The position numbers and the translations under genes are program-made. 64,000 nucleotides of DNA, from NCBI RefSeq assembly GCF_029714325.1, contig NZ_CP121666.1, forward strand, positions 1,860,001 to 1,924,000. The letters run 5' to 3'. Source of the stretch: Bradyrhizobium sp. CB1717. GTDB taxonomy: Bacteria; Pseudomonadota; Alphaproteobacteria; Rhizobiales; Xanthobacteraceae. The notes beneath the pieces are model-generated. The model did not search any database, had not been told where the DNA came from, and saw only the letters and a list, made by a program, of their open reading frames with translations. Shown here piece by piece: positions 7,569-16,502 of the stretch (position 1 is its first letter; every line of letters begins with the position of its first letter).

Positions 7569-8192
7569 TTCGTCCACCCAACGCGAATAAAATATTGAAT
7601 ATCGAAAACAACCGAAGATAGCGATATGCATCAATTTCCGCAATGCCGACTGTTTTGTGCATTTGCGGTGGATTGACACGGCTTGTCCTTTGACCCGCGG
7701 CGACGCAGGCGCATCTTTTTGCGCAGCGTAGTTCCGACGCATCCCAAGAAAGCAATGACTATAGAGTGGGTGGCTGCGAAGCCGAGAGTCGGAGCTGAGA
7801 TCGATCATGCTCGACGCCACAACCGTCATCGCGCGCGGAATGCGGCAACCTGAGCGCTACCGCAGCTGGGTCCCAGAGCGCCGATTTGTTATGAGCGGGC
7901 ACAGATAATCAGAACAATCGGAAATGCCGGAAAAGCACGTTACCGCCTTCGTGTCATGCGCGTGTATTCCCTATCGCATGCGCCGCACCTGACTTGCGGC
8001 TAGCCGTCACAACGAGGCTCATTCGGTGTTTTCGTACGTATTCAAATCGCAGAGAAGTGCACCTGCTGCTCGCGAGCAAGCTCGCGCCCGGTTCCTGGGT
8101 CAATGTGAGAAGTCGCCCGCCGTCCACTCGGTTGGATGGACCACGTCCTCACTCGGGCGAGTGGGAAGCTACCAAACTTTCTCGGACCGTTC
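7569..8192. other. Intergenic stretch between the membrane gene and the late phage fragment
   Basis: About 620 bases hold no convincing gene. Open frames here are short, have no clear ribosome sites, and read as arginine- and serine-rich shadow sequence. It should contain the promoters of the divergent genes at 7568 and 8193, but I could not point to a specific site. Confidence 0.4.
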
Positions 8193-8372
8193 ATGACTAC
8201 AAGATCAGTGAGTTTGAACGTGATGTTGCAGGTGAGGGCAACTGAGGGGCTCACCTCAGCGCTAGACCGAGCTGCTGCGCAGAAGCTCACGAGCCGCGCT
8301 GACTACATCCGTTTGGCGATGCTTGACCGCCTTGAACGGGATGGGGTCAAGGTTGAGTTGGGAGCGGCCTAA
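8193..8372 (+). CDS. Small ribbon-helix-helix-like protein
   Basis: From the ATG at 8193 (MTTRSVSLNVMLQVRATEGL) it encodes 59 residues: a short N-terminal strand (RSVSLNVML), then LTSALDRAAAQKLTSRADYIRLAMLDRL, the strand-helix-helix order of Arc/MetJ-type DNA-binding proteins. No good ribosome site precedes it, and a longer start at 8136 is possible. Its stop TAA overlaps the next ATG by one base (8372). It probably regulates the phage late fragment or is a small accessory protein. Confidence 0.55.
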   Translation: MTTRSVSLNVMLQVRATEGLTSALDRAAAQKLTSRADYIRLAMLDRLERDGVKVELGAA

Positions 8373-8725
8373 TGGCACTTACCGGAGTTCATATTGAGTT
8401 TGGCTATGGCAGCGTTGGGGCAGTTGGCGCGGGTGCAAACGCCAAGGGTCTTGGCCCGGCCGCACTGCTTGGGTCGGAGACCGCATCGCAGACCATGGCG
8501 ACAGCGCAGGCTTCGACCGCAAGGGCGCCTCAGTCGAGACCAGGAAATTTCCAGCCGCTTATTTCCATTTGGGCAAGTGCTCCGATTTTCTTCGTGATCG
8601 GCCAGAACGCAACCCTTGCGCAGGTGACGGATGGGGTCACGCCGCGCCGCTTTTACGATCCGTCGTTTGGCCGGCAAGACATGTTTGTGAACGACGGCGA
8701 TAACATCGCCTGGGCGTTTGCGTGA
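8372..8725 (+). CDS. Putative small phage structural protein
   Basis: This 117-residue protein is rich in Gly, Ala, Ser and Thr in its first 60 residues, then has a beta-type segment (PLISIWASAPIFFVIGQNATLAQVTDGV) and a C-terminal part ending DNIAWAFA. This composition and position before a tailspike fit a small virion component. No family assignment can be made from sequence alone. It is coupled to the preceding gene (1-base overlap). Confidence 0.6.
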   Translation: MALTGVHIEFGYGSVGAVGAGANAKGLGPAALLGSETASQTMATAQASTARAPQSRPGNFQPLISIWASAPIFFVIGQNATLAQVTDGVTPRRFYDPSFGRQDMFVNDGDNIAWAFA

Positions 8726-8742
8726 CGGAACGAGGGGGCAGC

Positions 8743-8877
8743 ATGATCAATCTGACCCGCGCGTTGGCGCTCGGCTTGCTCATCATCGTAGGCGTCGTCT
8801 GGGGTCTCGCCATCGAGAAGCCTGGCGGCGGGTTTGAGGCTGGATCGTTCTCCCGAAGCTTCGAGGGTGGCCGATGA
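8743..8877 (+). CDS. 44-residue single-span membrane peptide
   Basis: An ATG at 8743 after GAGGGGG opens 44 codons beginning MINLTRALALGLLIIVGVVW, a clear membrane helix, followed by a short polar tail (EKPGGGFEAGSF). The TGA at 8875-8877 overlaps the ATG of the tailspike gene (ATGA). Ribosome site, hydrophobic core and coupling support a real gene too short for usual callers. It could be a holin-like or signal-anchor peptide; position before a secreted-type tailspike is suggestive only. Confidence 0.6.
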   Translation: MINLTRALALGLLIIVGVVWGLAIEKPGGGFEAGSFSRSFEGGR

Positions 8878-10697
8878 CGCTCGGGCCTCGGTTAAGGATC
8901 TTCATTGGTGTGTCGCTCGCCATCACCGTGAGCTTGGGCGCGCCAGGGCATGCTCAAAAGACAAAAGCGCAGCTCAACACTGAAGTCGGAACGACCTTCC
9001 CGGACCAAACCACCGGCCAGATCACGCCGTCTGGTGTCCGCGCTTTTCAGAATGATCTGATCAACTCGATCATGCCGACTGCACCTGTCGGCAACAACAA
9101 CTTCGCCTGTTACGACGGCACCACGGGACTTCTCAAGGATTGCGGCGCCTCCCCAAGCAGTCCGTTCGTTGCAAATGGAAACATCATTCCTGGCCCCGCG
9201 AACACCATGAAGGGCTCGTTGGATGGTGCAACCACGTCCGACATCACCCTGACCGCTTGTACGCTTACGTACCAGTTTACGAAGTGGGTTTCCGGCACTG
9301 GCTGGCAGTGTGGCATCAACCCGGTGTTGCCGAGCCGCGCAGTCGCCGCCACGCTCGACCTATCGGCGTTCAACGGGGTCACAACGCAGGGCTATGCGCT
9401 TCCTGGTGATGGTGGCGGCGCTATCCTGCAGAAGGTCAACGCTTCCTCTGGCTTCCTGGACGCTGCTCCGCAGACTGGCACTATCTCCGCGGCTGGATCG
9501 GCTTACACTAACGGCAGCTATACCGGCGTGCCACTGGCTTCGTCGGGCCATTGTGTTGCTCAGGCCAACGTCACGGTGTCCGGCAACGCAGTCACCGCGG
9601 TGGCACTTATCGGGCTCAAGGGCTCCGGCTGCGTGGTCGGCGATGTCCTGACAGTTTCCAATGCGTACATCGGCGGCACGGGGTCAGGTTTTACCTGGAC
9701 TGTTGCGACCGTCGGCGCGCCACTTGGCAGCTTCACCGACACCGCGGGAAACCGGTGGCAAATTGCCCCGGATCAACCAGGTTATCTCAACGTGCTCCAA
9801 TTCGGTGCCAGGGGTGATTGGACCGCATCTGGCGGGGACGGACCCGCCACCGACAACGCTGCAGCTTTCACCTCTGCGGAAATCTACGCCCTTAATGGGG
9901 TCGGGTCTGCCGATGCCGGCGGCTACCTGGGCTCAACTATCATTGTCCCGAAGGGCACCTATAAAATCTGTGGCGGCCTAATTACTGCAGATGGCTCTTG
10001 GCTCCGCGGCGTTGGCCAATTGTCATCTCTGCTAAAACAGTGTGACAGCGACAGCCCAAGCACACACTTCGTTACCCTTTGTAATCCCTCGTCCCTGCGC
10101 GCCTGCTTCAATGGTAGGATCAGCGATATCCAACTGTTCACAGGCAATGGCACGCCGAATGCCGGCGTGGCCATGCTCTATACCAACAACTCGCAGCAGG
10201 GCGTCATCGTCGAGAACGTTACCATCTACGCCGGCAAGCGTATGTGCCTGCTCGGCGACACCGGCTTCGGCGGCGCTGCCAATTTCGTCGTTCGAGGCCT
10301 GTTCTGCACAACGAGCGCCTCCTCAGTCAATGCTCAAGCCGTTTCCGTCACCTACGGCGCAGCCGCAATCACCTTCACCGATACCATCGTCGAGAGCGCG
10401 ACGAACTACACCGGCTCGGGTATCTTGATCTCCACCGGCGGCATCGTCAGCATCCGCGGCTGGCATTCGGAGAACGTCGCCACACCGATCTTCGTCAACA
10501 TTCCTGGGGCTAATACCACCGTGGAGATCTTTGGCGTGACCGGCGGCTCCAACTGCACTTCAGTTATCACTAGGCAAGGTGGCAGTGCCGCTAACGTGAC
10601 GGTGGTGGGGCGGATAAATCCGAACGGGTGCACAAATGCCATCAACAATGCGGGTGCGCCGACCACTGGTCTGGTGGTCGATAACACGAAGTTCTAG
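8874..10697 (+). CDS. Tailspike-like protein with pectate-lyase beta-helix and a signal peptide
   Basis: This protein has 607 residues. Residues 1-28 look like a Sec signal peptide (IFIGVSLAITVSLGAPGHA, cleavage after GHA). Residues 29-70 (KTKAQLNTEVGTTFPDQTTG and on) form a small phage tail-attachment type domain common in alphaproteobacterial prophages. The NVLQFGARGDW...DNAAAF segment near 310 is the classic start of a pectate-lyase-type right-handed beta-helix, which continues with repeated short strands to the C-terminus, including Cys-rich turns. Such proteins bind or cut surface polysaccharide. The signal peptide is odd for a virion protein assembled in the cytoplasm. Confidence 0.75.
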   Translation: MTLGPRLRIFIGVSLAITVSLGAPGHAQKTKAQLNTEVGTTFPDQTTGQITPSGVRAFQNDLINSIMPTAPVGNNNFACYDGTTGLLKDCGASPSSPFVANGNIIPGPANTMKGSLDGATTSDITLTACTLTYQFTKWVSGTGWQCGINPVLPSRAVAATLDLSAFNGVTTQGYALPGDGGGAILQKVNASSGFLDAAPQTGTISAAGSAYTNGSYTGVPLASSGHCVAQANVTVSGNAVTAVALIGLKGSGCVVGDVLTVSNAYIGGTGSGFTWTVATVGAPLGSFTDTAGNRWQIAPDQPGYLNVLQFGARGDWTASGGDGPATDNAAAFTSAEIYALNGVGSADAGGYLGSTIIVPKGTYKICGGLITADGSWLRGVGQLSSLLKQCDSDSPSTHFVTLCNPSSLRACFNGRISDIQLFTGNGTPNAGVAMLYTNNSQQGVIVENVTIYAGKRMCLLGDTGFGGAANFVVRGLFCTTSASSVNAQAVSVTYGAAAITFTDTIVESATNYTGSGILISTGGIVSIRGWHSENVATPIFVNIPGANTTVEIFGVTGGSNCTSVITRQGGSAANVTVVGRINPNGCTNAINNAGAPTTGLVVDNTKF

Positions 10698-10708
10698 GGA
10701 GCCCAGGA

Positions 10709-10819
10709 ATGTCATCTGTTTTGGTCTTGGCCGCGCTTGCGGCACGGCAAATGCCCGATGATAGCTACTGCCGGCCACGAGCGGCCACCGCGACGCTTAG
10801 AGGAAATCAGAGGATTTGA
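10709..10819 (+). CDS. Possible 36-residue small ORF
   Basis: An ATG at 10709, preceded by GGGAGCCCAGGA, opens 36 codons (MSSVLVLAALAARQMPDD, then an Arg/Thr-rich tail). It fills the gap between the tailspike and the next long gene, stopping 11 bases before that gene's ATG. The ribosome site is good and the first third is hydrophobic. No homology is evident. Confidence 0.4.
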   Translation: MSSVLVLAALAARQMPDDSYCRPRAATATLRGNQRI

Positions 10820-10830
10820 AAGGCTAACCG

Positions 10831-12282
10831 ATGGCAGATTTCGGCCAGTTCGACACGTCTCTGTATCGCGATGCGATGAATGCGGGGCCCTTTGACTTTC
10901 AGAATCAGCTCCTGGCGACTCAGAGGGCGCGGCAAGAGGTCGAGCTGAACAACATCAAGCTCGCCACCGAGCGTTTCGGCATGGTCAACAACGCGGCATC
11001 GGGGCTGTTGGCTGATCCTGATCTCGGCACCAAGGATGTCACTGGCAAGCTTTGGGACACTCTTGGTCGGCTGACAAAAGGCGATGCAATGACCGCCCAG
11101 CACGCCGTTCAGTTCATGCAAGGGTTCCCATCAGATCCTCGCATGCAGGCCCAAGCGATCAGGAATGTGCACGGGCAGACACTCGACGCTTGGCAGAAAG
11201 GCAAGGCCTATATCGGCGAGACAGAAGCTATGGCGACTGGTGGCGGCAACAAGCTAGTCGGCCTGCCCTCGTTCAAGAACTACATCGAGGATCGGGGCTA
11301 CGTCCCCAACACCCTGCCGCCTGGGCAGCCGACTATCAATAGCGATCCCAACAGTCCGAACTACGGACGAGAGACGACGATGGGAACGTATGGCAACCCG
11401 CCCATTCAACCGCCCGCTGCGGCCCCAGCGGTGCCCGCACGCGCGCCGCGCGTCGCCGCGGCTCCGGCCGCCGGTGGTGCGGTCCCAGCGGCCAATGGCG
11501 CTCCTGCTCGCGCCAAGGTCCCCTCCAGCGCCAAGGTGGTCGGAGACGAGGAGGGCGTGAAGTCTGGTGTGTACGAGGCGCCCAGCTTCAACGATCGCTT
11601 CAGCGCGGCGCGGCCGGTAACCAAGCTTGCGCCAGGCGAGGAAACGGCTCTCACGGGCGCTGCTCAGTCTTACAACGAGGCGATGACTAACGCGGGAAGG
11701 TATGCTCAGCGGATCAATCCGCTTCGTCAGTCGATCCCTATCCTAGAGCGCATGCGTCCAGAAGATATCGGCCCGTTGTCGGACCGCTGGAACGAGGTCA
11801 AATCGACCGCGCAGTCTCTAGGTGCCGGCAAACTCGCCGGCATCGATCCAGAGAAGATCAAGGACTACAACGAGCTCAAAAAGTACTTCACGCAGTATGC
11901 CTCGCAGGCTGCCGCGACGCTCGGGCCAAAGACGAACGATGGCCTCGCTACCGCCGTCACGTCCAACCCGAACGTGCACATGGACAAGCTCTCCGCGACG
12001 GAGCTCGCCAAGGTGGCGCTTGGCATCGAGCGCATGCAGCAGGCCGCGGCGCTCGAATTCAACGACCTTGTGCAGGCGGGCAAGGCCCAGCCCGGCACCT
12101 TCAACCGCTTCATGCTCCAGTGGGCGACGAAGCAGGACCCGCGCGCCTTCGTCTACGACATCATGGACAAGAAGGGCCAGGAGGCCGTTCGCAAGCTGCC
12201 AGAGGCCGAGCGTGAGAAGGTCAAGGAAGGCATGCGGATTGCCGAGAAGTGGAAGCTGCTAGGGGACGTGCACCGTGAGTGA
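10831..12282 (+). CDS. Putative phage virion/ejection protein, 483 residues
   Basis: Residues 1-150 are helical and Gln/Asn/Ala-rich (RARQEVELNNIKLATERFG). Residues 190-235 form a Pro/Ala linker (PPIQPPAAAPAVPARAPRV). The C-terminal 230 residues are again helical (YNEAMTNAGRYAQRINPLRQ and on). This helical-linker-helical build with Ala/Gln richness resembles internal virion or DNA-ejection proteins of short-tailed phages. It overlaps the next gene by 8 bases. The assignment rests on composition and context, not on a named domain. Confidence 0.6.
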   Translation: MADFGQFDTSLYRDAMNAGPFDFQNQLLATQRARQEVELNNIKLATERFGMVNNAASGLLADPDLGTKDVTGKLWDTLGRLTKGDAMTAQHAVQFMQGFPSDPRMQAQAIRNVHGQTLDAWQKGKAYIGETEAMATGGGNKLVGLPSFKNYIEDRGYVPNTLPPGQPTINSDPNSPNYGRETTMGTYGNPPIQPPAAAPAVPARAPRVAAAPAAGGAVPAANGAPARAKVPSSAKVVGDEEGVKSGVYEAPSFNDRFSAARPVTKLAPGEETALTGAAQSYNEAMTNAGRYAQRINPLRQSIPILERMRPEDIGPLSDRWNEVKSTAQSLGAGKLAGIDPEKIKDYNELKKYFTQYASQAAATLGPKTNDGLATAVTSNPNVHMDKLSATELAKVALGIERMQQAAALEFNDLVQAGKAQPGTFNRFMLQWATKQDPRAFVYDIMDKKGQEAVRKLPEAEREKVKEGMRIAEKWKLLGDVHRE

Positions 12283-14395
12283 CGATATCTTTGATCGTTA
12301 TTCGCGGGATGTGAAACCGAAGGCTTCATCTGTCCCAGCGACTGATGACGATGTTTTCAGTCGGTACGAGCGCAAGGCTGATGCTGCGCCGGTGGAAAAG
12401 GCTAAGGTCAAGGCAGCTGAACGTCCACGGCCGCGTGGCGACGTGGCCGACATGTCCGGCTTCAATAACCGGATGGTGTCCAGCATCCCGATCGTAGGGC
12501 CCTTGTTCGATAAGGCAACGGCGGCAGCCGGCGCGGCCATTCAGCCGCTATTCGTGAAGCCGAAGACAATTTCTGATCTCGTCACAGGTGAGAAGCGGCC
12601 TGGTAGTGAGCCGAATTTTGCCGATAGGTACCAAGCCAACCTGGCCAAGCAGGACGAAGCTAACCACCAGTACGCCGAACAGCATCCGGTCGCCTCAACC
12701 GCTGCTGACGTTGCAGGCGCGATGATGCTGTTGGGCCCGGCTTCTCAGACCGGTATCGGCGCGCGGATGATGGGGCTTAAGGGCAACTCACTTGGCGCAC
12801 GTGTTTACCAGGGCGCTGGAGGCATGGGAGTGCTCGAAACTGCGAACCAGCTTCTGAAGGGCAACAACCCGCTCGATCAGGGCTTCCTGGGGCCTGTCCC
12901 GCTCGCGATGGTGGGCGGCGCTATCGGGCCCATGGCCGGCGAGGCGATTTCGTCGGGGGCAAATAAGCTAATGCAGTGGCTCCCACGGCGAACGGGCGAA
13001 CTGGCTGGTGTCAATTCTGTTGGCCGCAACATGCTCGTGAACGCCTTGGAGGGCGAGACTCCGGCCTCAATCGCCGAGGCACAAAGGAAGTTCGGCCCCG
13101 CCGGCATGCTTGCGGACGTGAACCAGGCCACCACAGACCTTGCTGGCGGGCTCGCGGACATTCCCGGTCCTCACAAGCAAGTTGTCCGGGATGCGTATAG
13201 GCAGCGCGCTGCGGGGCAAGCGCAGCGCATCGAGCAGTCGCTGGACCAAAACACTGTCCCGTATGTGCCGATCGCTGACATGACCAGAGCGATTGAAAAG
13301 GCGCGGAGTAGCGGTACCGACGCGCTGTACAATCAGTTCCGCACCATGGCGGTGCAGCCGACCGAGGAGATCAAGGCGCTTATTCCGCGGTTGGAAAAGG
13401 CCGGTGCGTTCGATTTGGCGGAGGAGCTTTCCGGGATCTCTGGGAGGCCCATTAATCGTAAGTTCTTCACTGGTGGGCCGCAGAAAGAATTTCCTACCGC
13501 TGAAACTTGGGACTATGTGAAGCGCGGTCTCGATCGCCGTGTCACTCAAGCGCTTGATCGGACGAAGCCCGACAAAGAGCTGGCGCGCGAGTTGCTCAAC
13601 CTGAAGGGTGAGCTTCTCTCGGAGATTGACAAGACACCGGCTGGCAAGATTTGGCAAAAGGCACGTGAGAAGTTTGCGGAGCAGTCAGAACTGCTTCATC
13701 AAATCGAGGAGGGCCAGAAGACTTTTGCGAGAAACACTCGATACGATGAGCTTGCGCATGAGCTGATCAATCTCTCGACGCCGGAGCGCGCAGCTCGCCT
13801 CCAGGGCGCTCGCGATGCCATTCAGCAGGTGATTGACAACAGCGTACGCGGCGACACGACAGCTCGCAACATGCTGCTCAGCAAGTCTGGACGGCAGAAG
13901 CTAGAGCTGCTCTTCGGACAAAAGCGAGCCGACAAGTTGGTCGGCGACCTCGAGGCGGAGGTCCTAGGTAAGGGAAAAGTCGAGAATGTAATCGGCGGTA
14001 GCCAGACTACGCCGAAGCGAGAGCGCGTGGGCGCGATGCTGCCGACCCCGAGCGAAATGGGTTATGTGTCCAACCTGGATATCACCAGGCCAGCCTCCTT
14101 TATTCCTGAGTGGATGAAACCCCAGACGATCCTAGAGGGGGCAAGGGCTCAGCGTTACTCCGACGCGTACAGCCAGATCGCGCCGCTTCTCACCCGCAAG
14201 ATTGGCGACCACAACTTCAATGCCCTGACAGGAGAGCTTTTATCCGACCGTCTAAGGTTGTCTGGTCTTCAGAAACGTCTCGACCAAGTGGGTCAGGCTG
14301 CGTCTCTTGCCACCGCCGTATCCGGTCCAGCTCTGCGCAATAGGCTTCTTGACGACGCCGATACTCCAAGATCGCGTTCGCAATCCCGGAGATGA
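12275..14395 (+). CDS. Putative phage internal virion/ejection protein, 706 residues
   Basis: The GTG start overlaps the upstream gene by 8 bases. An N-terminal 60-residue part has two short DIF-x-RYSR/DVFSRYER repeats. Residues 60-240 are Gly/Ala-rich and amphipathic or hydrophobic (DVAGAMMLLGPA, GPVPLAMVGGAIGPMAGEAI), as in phage proteins that insert into the host membrane. From 240 to 680 it is helical and charged. The last residues (DDADTPRSRSQSRR) look unlike the rest and may be frayed coding sequence. Together with the previous gene it would form the ejection machinery of a short-tailed phage, but this is inference. Confidence 0.6.
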   Translation: MSDDIFDRYSRDVKPKASSVPATDDDVFSRYERKADAAPVEKAKVKAAERPRPRGDVADMSGFNNRMVSSIPIVGPLFDKATAAAGAAIQPLFVKPKTISDLVTGEKRPGSEPNFADRYQANLAKQDEANHQYAEQHPVASTAADVAGAMMLLGPASQTGIGARMMGLKGNSLGARVYQGAGGMGVLETANQLLKGNNPLDQGFLGPVPLAMVGGAIGPMAGEAISSGANKLMQWLPRRTGELAGVNSVGRNMLVNALEGETPASIAEAQRKFGPAGMLADVNQATTDLAGGLADIPGPHKQVVRDAYRQRAAGQAQRIEQSLDQNTVPYVPIADMTRAIEKARSSGTDALYNQFRTMAVQPTEEIKALIPRLEKAGAFDLAEELSGISGRPINRKFFTGGPQKEFPTAETWDYVKRGLDRRVTQALDRTKPDKELARELLNLKGELLSEIDKTPAGKIWQKAREKFAEQSELLHQIEEGQKTFARNTRYDELAHELINLSTPERAARLQGARDAIQQVIDNSVRGDTTARNMLLSKSGRQKLELLFGQKRADKLVGDLEAEVLGKGKVENVIGGSQTTPKRERVGAMLPTPSEMGYVSNLDITRPASFIPEWMKPQTILEGARAQRYSDAYSQIAPLLTRKIGDHNFNALTGELLSDRLRLSGLQKRLDQVGQAASLATAVSGPALRNRLLDDADTPRSRSQSRR

Positions 14396-14540
14396 TGTGC
14401 GTTATGAACAGAACACCAAGCGTACCCAAAACGGTGCCTTCGAAACCAAGAGCGCGCGCCGAGGCCATGACCGCAAACGACAGGGCAATCGCAGGGACCA
14501 CCACGCGGCCGGTTCGGGTGAGGATCGGTTCTCGGGACAT
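14217..14540 (-). CDS. Possible antisense two-helix membrane protein
   Basis: On the minus strand an ATG at 14540 opens 107 codons with two hydrophobic spans (VVVPAIALSFAVMASARALGF and VLGTLGVLFITHIISGIANAIL) followed by a basic, charged tail (EYRRRQEAYCAELDRIRRW). The hydrophobic half lies in the gap between two plus-strand genes; the tail overlaps the 3' end of the upstream gene. The pattern could be a holin-like protein, but there is no good ribosome site, so it may be a chance frame. Confidence 0.35.
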   Translation of the reverse strand: MSREPILTRTGRVVVPAIALSFAVMASARALGFEGTVLGTLGVLFITHIISGIANAILEYRRRQEAYCAELDRIRRWQETQPDPLGRDVSEDQTTLDGRIKALLSGH

Positions 14541-14576
14541 GGCGGCAGCTAGGGCCTTTTCCAGTGTTGGAGGGCG

Positions 14577-15104
14577 ATGCACTTGATCCGTCTTACTCCT
14601 CAAGATGTAGCTGACGCGTCGGCGGGTCAATTGCCCTCATTCGTGAAAACCGGCGGAATTATCCGATACTGGGTACCCGATCGAACGGCCTTCTTTGAGC
14701 TCGACTACCTGGCAGGGCGTGAACATTTCCGGGAAGCGGTTCGTTATTCGCTAGACGCGGGCTCGCCGTTCTTCCTGGCACACGTCTTGATGGGAATGTT
14801 CGGTGATCTAGGTGATGTCGAGCGTGGATTTCTCGACACTCTGCTGTTGGCAGCCAAGGTAGGCGCCATTCCGCCAAGACTGACAGATGAAGAACTGATT
14901 TCCGCCGGATTGCCGGAGAGCGAATGGGATCGGGCAAGGACATTGGAAGCGGAAGTGGCATCAGCGCTAGCGCTAAGAGCCTGGTTCATGCCGGACCAAC
15001 TCCTGCTGCTCCTCTACGGAATGCTGAGCGGCGTAGACGGCGAGCACATCGGCGCAGCCATCACAATGATTGCTCGAACGGCAGTGAACGGAACAAGGAA
15101 TTAA
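14577..15104 (+). CDS. Hypothetical prophage protein, 175 residues
   Basis: GGAGG lies just before the ATG. The N-terminal 40 residues (RLTPQDVADASAGQLPSFV, GGIIRYWVPD) are mixed; the rest is helical with a hydrophobic segment near 140-165 (RAWFMPDQLLLLLYGMLSGVDG) that is probably buried, not membrane-spanning. The gene is followed two bases later by the next ATG, so the two are co-translated. Function unknown. Confidence 0.6.
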   Translation: MHLIRLTPQDVADASAGQLPSFVKTGGIIRYWVPDRTAFFELDYLAGREHFREAVRYSLDAGSPFFLAHVLMGMFGDLGDVERGFLDTLLLAAKVGAIPPRLTDEELISAGLPESEWDRARTLEAEVASALALRAWFMPDQLLLLLYGMLSGVDGEHIGAAITMIARTAVNGTRN

Positions 15105-15105
15105 G

Positions 15106-15588
15106 ATGTATCAAAATCCCGAGCGGACGGAATACGACGCGATAGTTTCCCGCGTCCGCGGACACTTTGGGCAAAGCGTAGACATCGGAGGCTATAGCCA
15201 CAACGACCTGCTGAGGCTCAGGAAGCTCGATGCTCAGCGTGCTGCTGAGGTGGCAAAGTCTAAGGCGGCGCAGCCTCTCAACGACGCGATGGGGCAGCTC
15301 AATGCCGCCCACCGCCGAGCGGTGGCTGCCTGGCAGCAGATCGAGGCGGGGCAGAAGCGCATCGCCGCCAACAGGCGAGAACATCAAATCCTCGGGTTCG
15401 ATATAGCCCTGCTCGAGCCCATGCAAATGCCGAAGTTGGTCGAGGTGACCGAGAGAACCATCGAGGCGCACGACGAAGCAACGACTGAAATGGCCCAGAT
15501 GGCGGCTGCGATCGAAATCAAGGCGCGGAAGATCAACAGCGCTGCCAGTGGGAGCACTATACGCCGGACCAGCAGAACCGCGCACTGA
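15106..15588 (+). CDS. Hypothetical helical prophage protein with a possible C-terminal frameshift
   Basis: The protein is 160 residues with a long helical part (KLDAQRAAEVAKSKAAQPL and on to 125). The last 16 residues (SAASGSTIRRTSRTAH) look like frame noise. In another frame the same DNA reads QWEHYTPDQQNRALILAIAD and RLGM before a TAA at 15618-15620, a far more protein-like ending. A single-base change near 15525-15545 would explain this. Either the C-terminus is truncated or the sequence has an indel. Function unknown. Confidence 0.55.
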   Translation: MYQNPERTEYDAIVSRVRGHFGQSVDIGGYSHNDLLRLRKLDAQRAAEVAKSKAAQPLNDAMGQLNAAHRRAVAAWQQIEAGQKRIAANRREHQILGFDIALLEPMQMPKLVEVTERTIEAHDEATTEMAQMAAAIEIKARKINSAASGSTIRRTSRTAH

Positions 15589-15640
15589 TCCTGGCCATCG
15601 CTGACCGGCTCGGCATGTAAAGCAAATCAAAGCATCTCCA

Positions 15641-16342
15641 ATGGCGTCCACCCCCAAGCGGAAGACAAAAGCAGGCTCGGCGCAGCCCAAGAAGGCTCGT
15701 GCGCGCCCGGTGAAAGCCTCTGCTCCCGTGACAACCCCGTCGTCGGGGTCCGAGCAACCGGAGGAGAATGACCCAATCGCGGCTATACCGAGGACGATAT
15801 TTCTGGACCTGCGTAAGGCCCTCAAGGGAGCCCTCAAACCCTTCGGAGGGTCCGAAGCTGACGACTGGAATGAGATCGTAGCCAGTCAGGCAATCTCTAC
15901 ACTTTGGAAGACGAACAAGGCGGCTGACGATGCCAAGCGGGAAGAGGGCGTCCTGGTCGGCCTGCTTTGCATGAAGCCCCAAGACGAGTTCGAGGGGATG
16001 CTGATGGCTCAGATGATCGGCACACACAATGCCGCTATGGAATGCCATCGGAGAGCGATGCTCCCTGAACAGCCCTTCGTGGGGCGCTCTGAAGCCCTCA
16101 CGCAGGCCAACAAGCTCTCCCGCACTTTTGCCACCCTTCTTGAGGCGCTTAACCGGCACCGAGGCAAGGGGCAGCAGAAGGTGACCGTTGAGCATGTGCA
16201 CGTCCACGCGGGCGGACAGGCTGTAGTTGGTGTTGTGGAAGCCCAGGGGGCCGGGGGGCTTGGGAAATTGGAGGATCAACCCCATGCGATGCGGAGCGAA
16301 AACCAGGAGCGGGAAGCCGTGCCAGTCGCTCGCGATGCCTAA
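15641..16342 (+). CDS. Hypothetical protein of a rhizobial prophage/island family
   Basis: This 233-residue protein has a basic Lys/Arg/Ala-rich N-terminus, a helical core (DLRKALKGALKPFGG, HNAAMECHRRAMLPE) and a conserved-looking EALNRHRGKGQQKVTVEHVH segment near 185-200, followed by HVHAGGQAVVG. I associate the RHRGKGQQKV-VEHVHVH pair with small rhizobial island proteins. It overlaps the next gene by 59 bases, the usual arrangement for this pair. Biochemical function unknown. Confidence 0.65.
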   Translation: MASTPKRKTKAGSAQPKKARARPVKASAPVTTPSSGSEQPEENDPIAAIPRTIFLDLRKALKGALKPFGGSEADDWNEIVASQAISTLWKTNKAADDAKREEGVLVGLLCMKPQDEFEGMLMAQMIGTHNAAMECHRRAMLPEQPFVGRSEALTQANKLSRTFATLLEALNRHRGKGQQKVTVEHVHVHAGGQAVVGVVEAQGAGGLGKLEDQPHAMRSENQEREAVPVARDA

Positions 16343-16502
16343 CGGTCGCTGCAGGATGCATGGTGGACCATCGCCCGGAGCTCCAAAGGGCAACAAGCAC
16401 AACTTCAAGCACGGATATTACTCGGCTGAGGCGATCGGGAGACGGCGAGAGGTATCTGCGTTGATGCGGGCCGCAAGAGAACTGATCAGGAGCGTAAGTT
16501 GA
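16284..16502 (+). CDS. Small Cys-rich HGG protein, probable zinc-binding
   Basis: This 72-residue protein begins MRCGAKTRSGKPC, then CRMHGGPSPGAPKGNKHN and an FKHGYYSAEAI segment. The spacing of Cys3, Cys13, Cys23 and His26 suggests a small zinc-binding fold; the HGG-S-P-GAPKGN-x-KHG motif marks a common rhizobial and phage-linked small protein. It overlaps the gene before it by 59 bases, and its TGA overlaps the next ATG (TGATG). Probable nucleic-acid binding, not demonstrated. Confidence 0.7.
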   Translation: MRCGAKTRSGKPCQSLAMPNGRCRMHGGPSPGAPKGNKHNFKHGYYSAEAIGRRREVSALMRAARELIRSVS

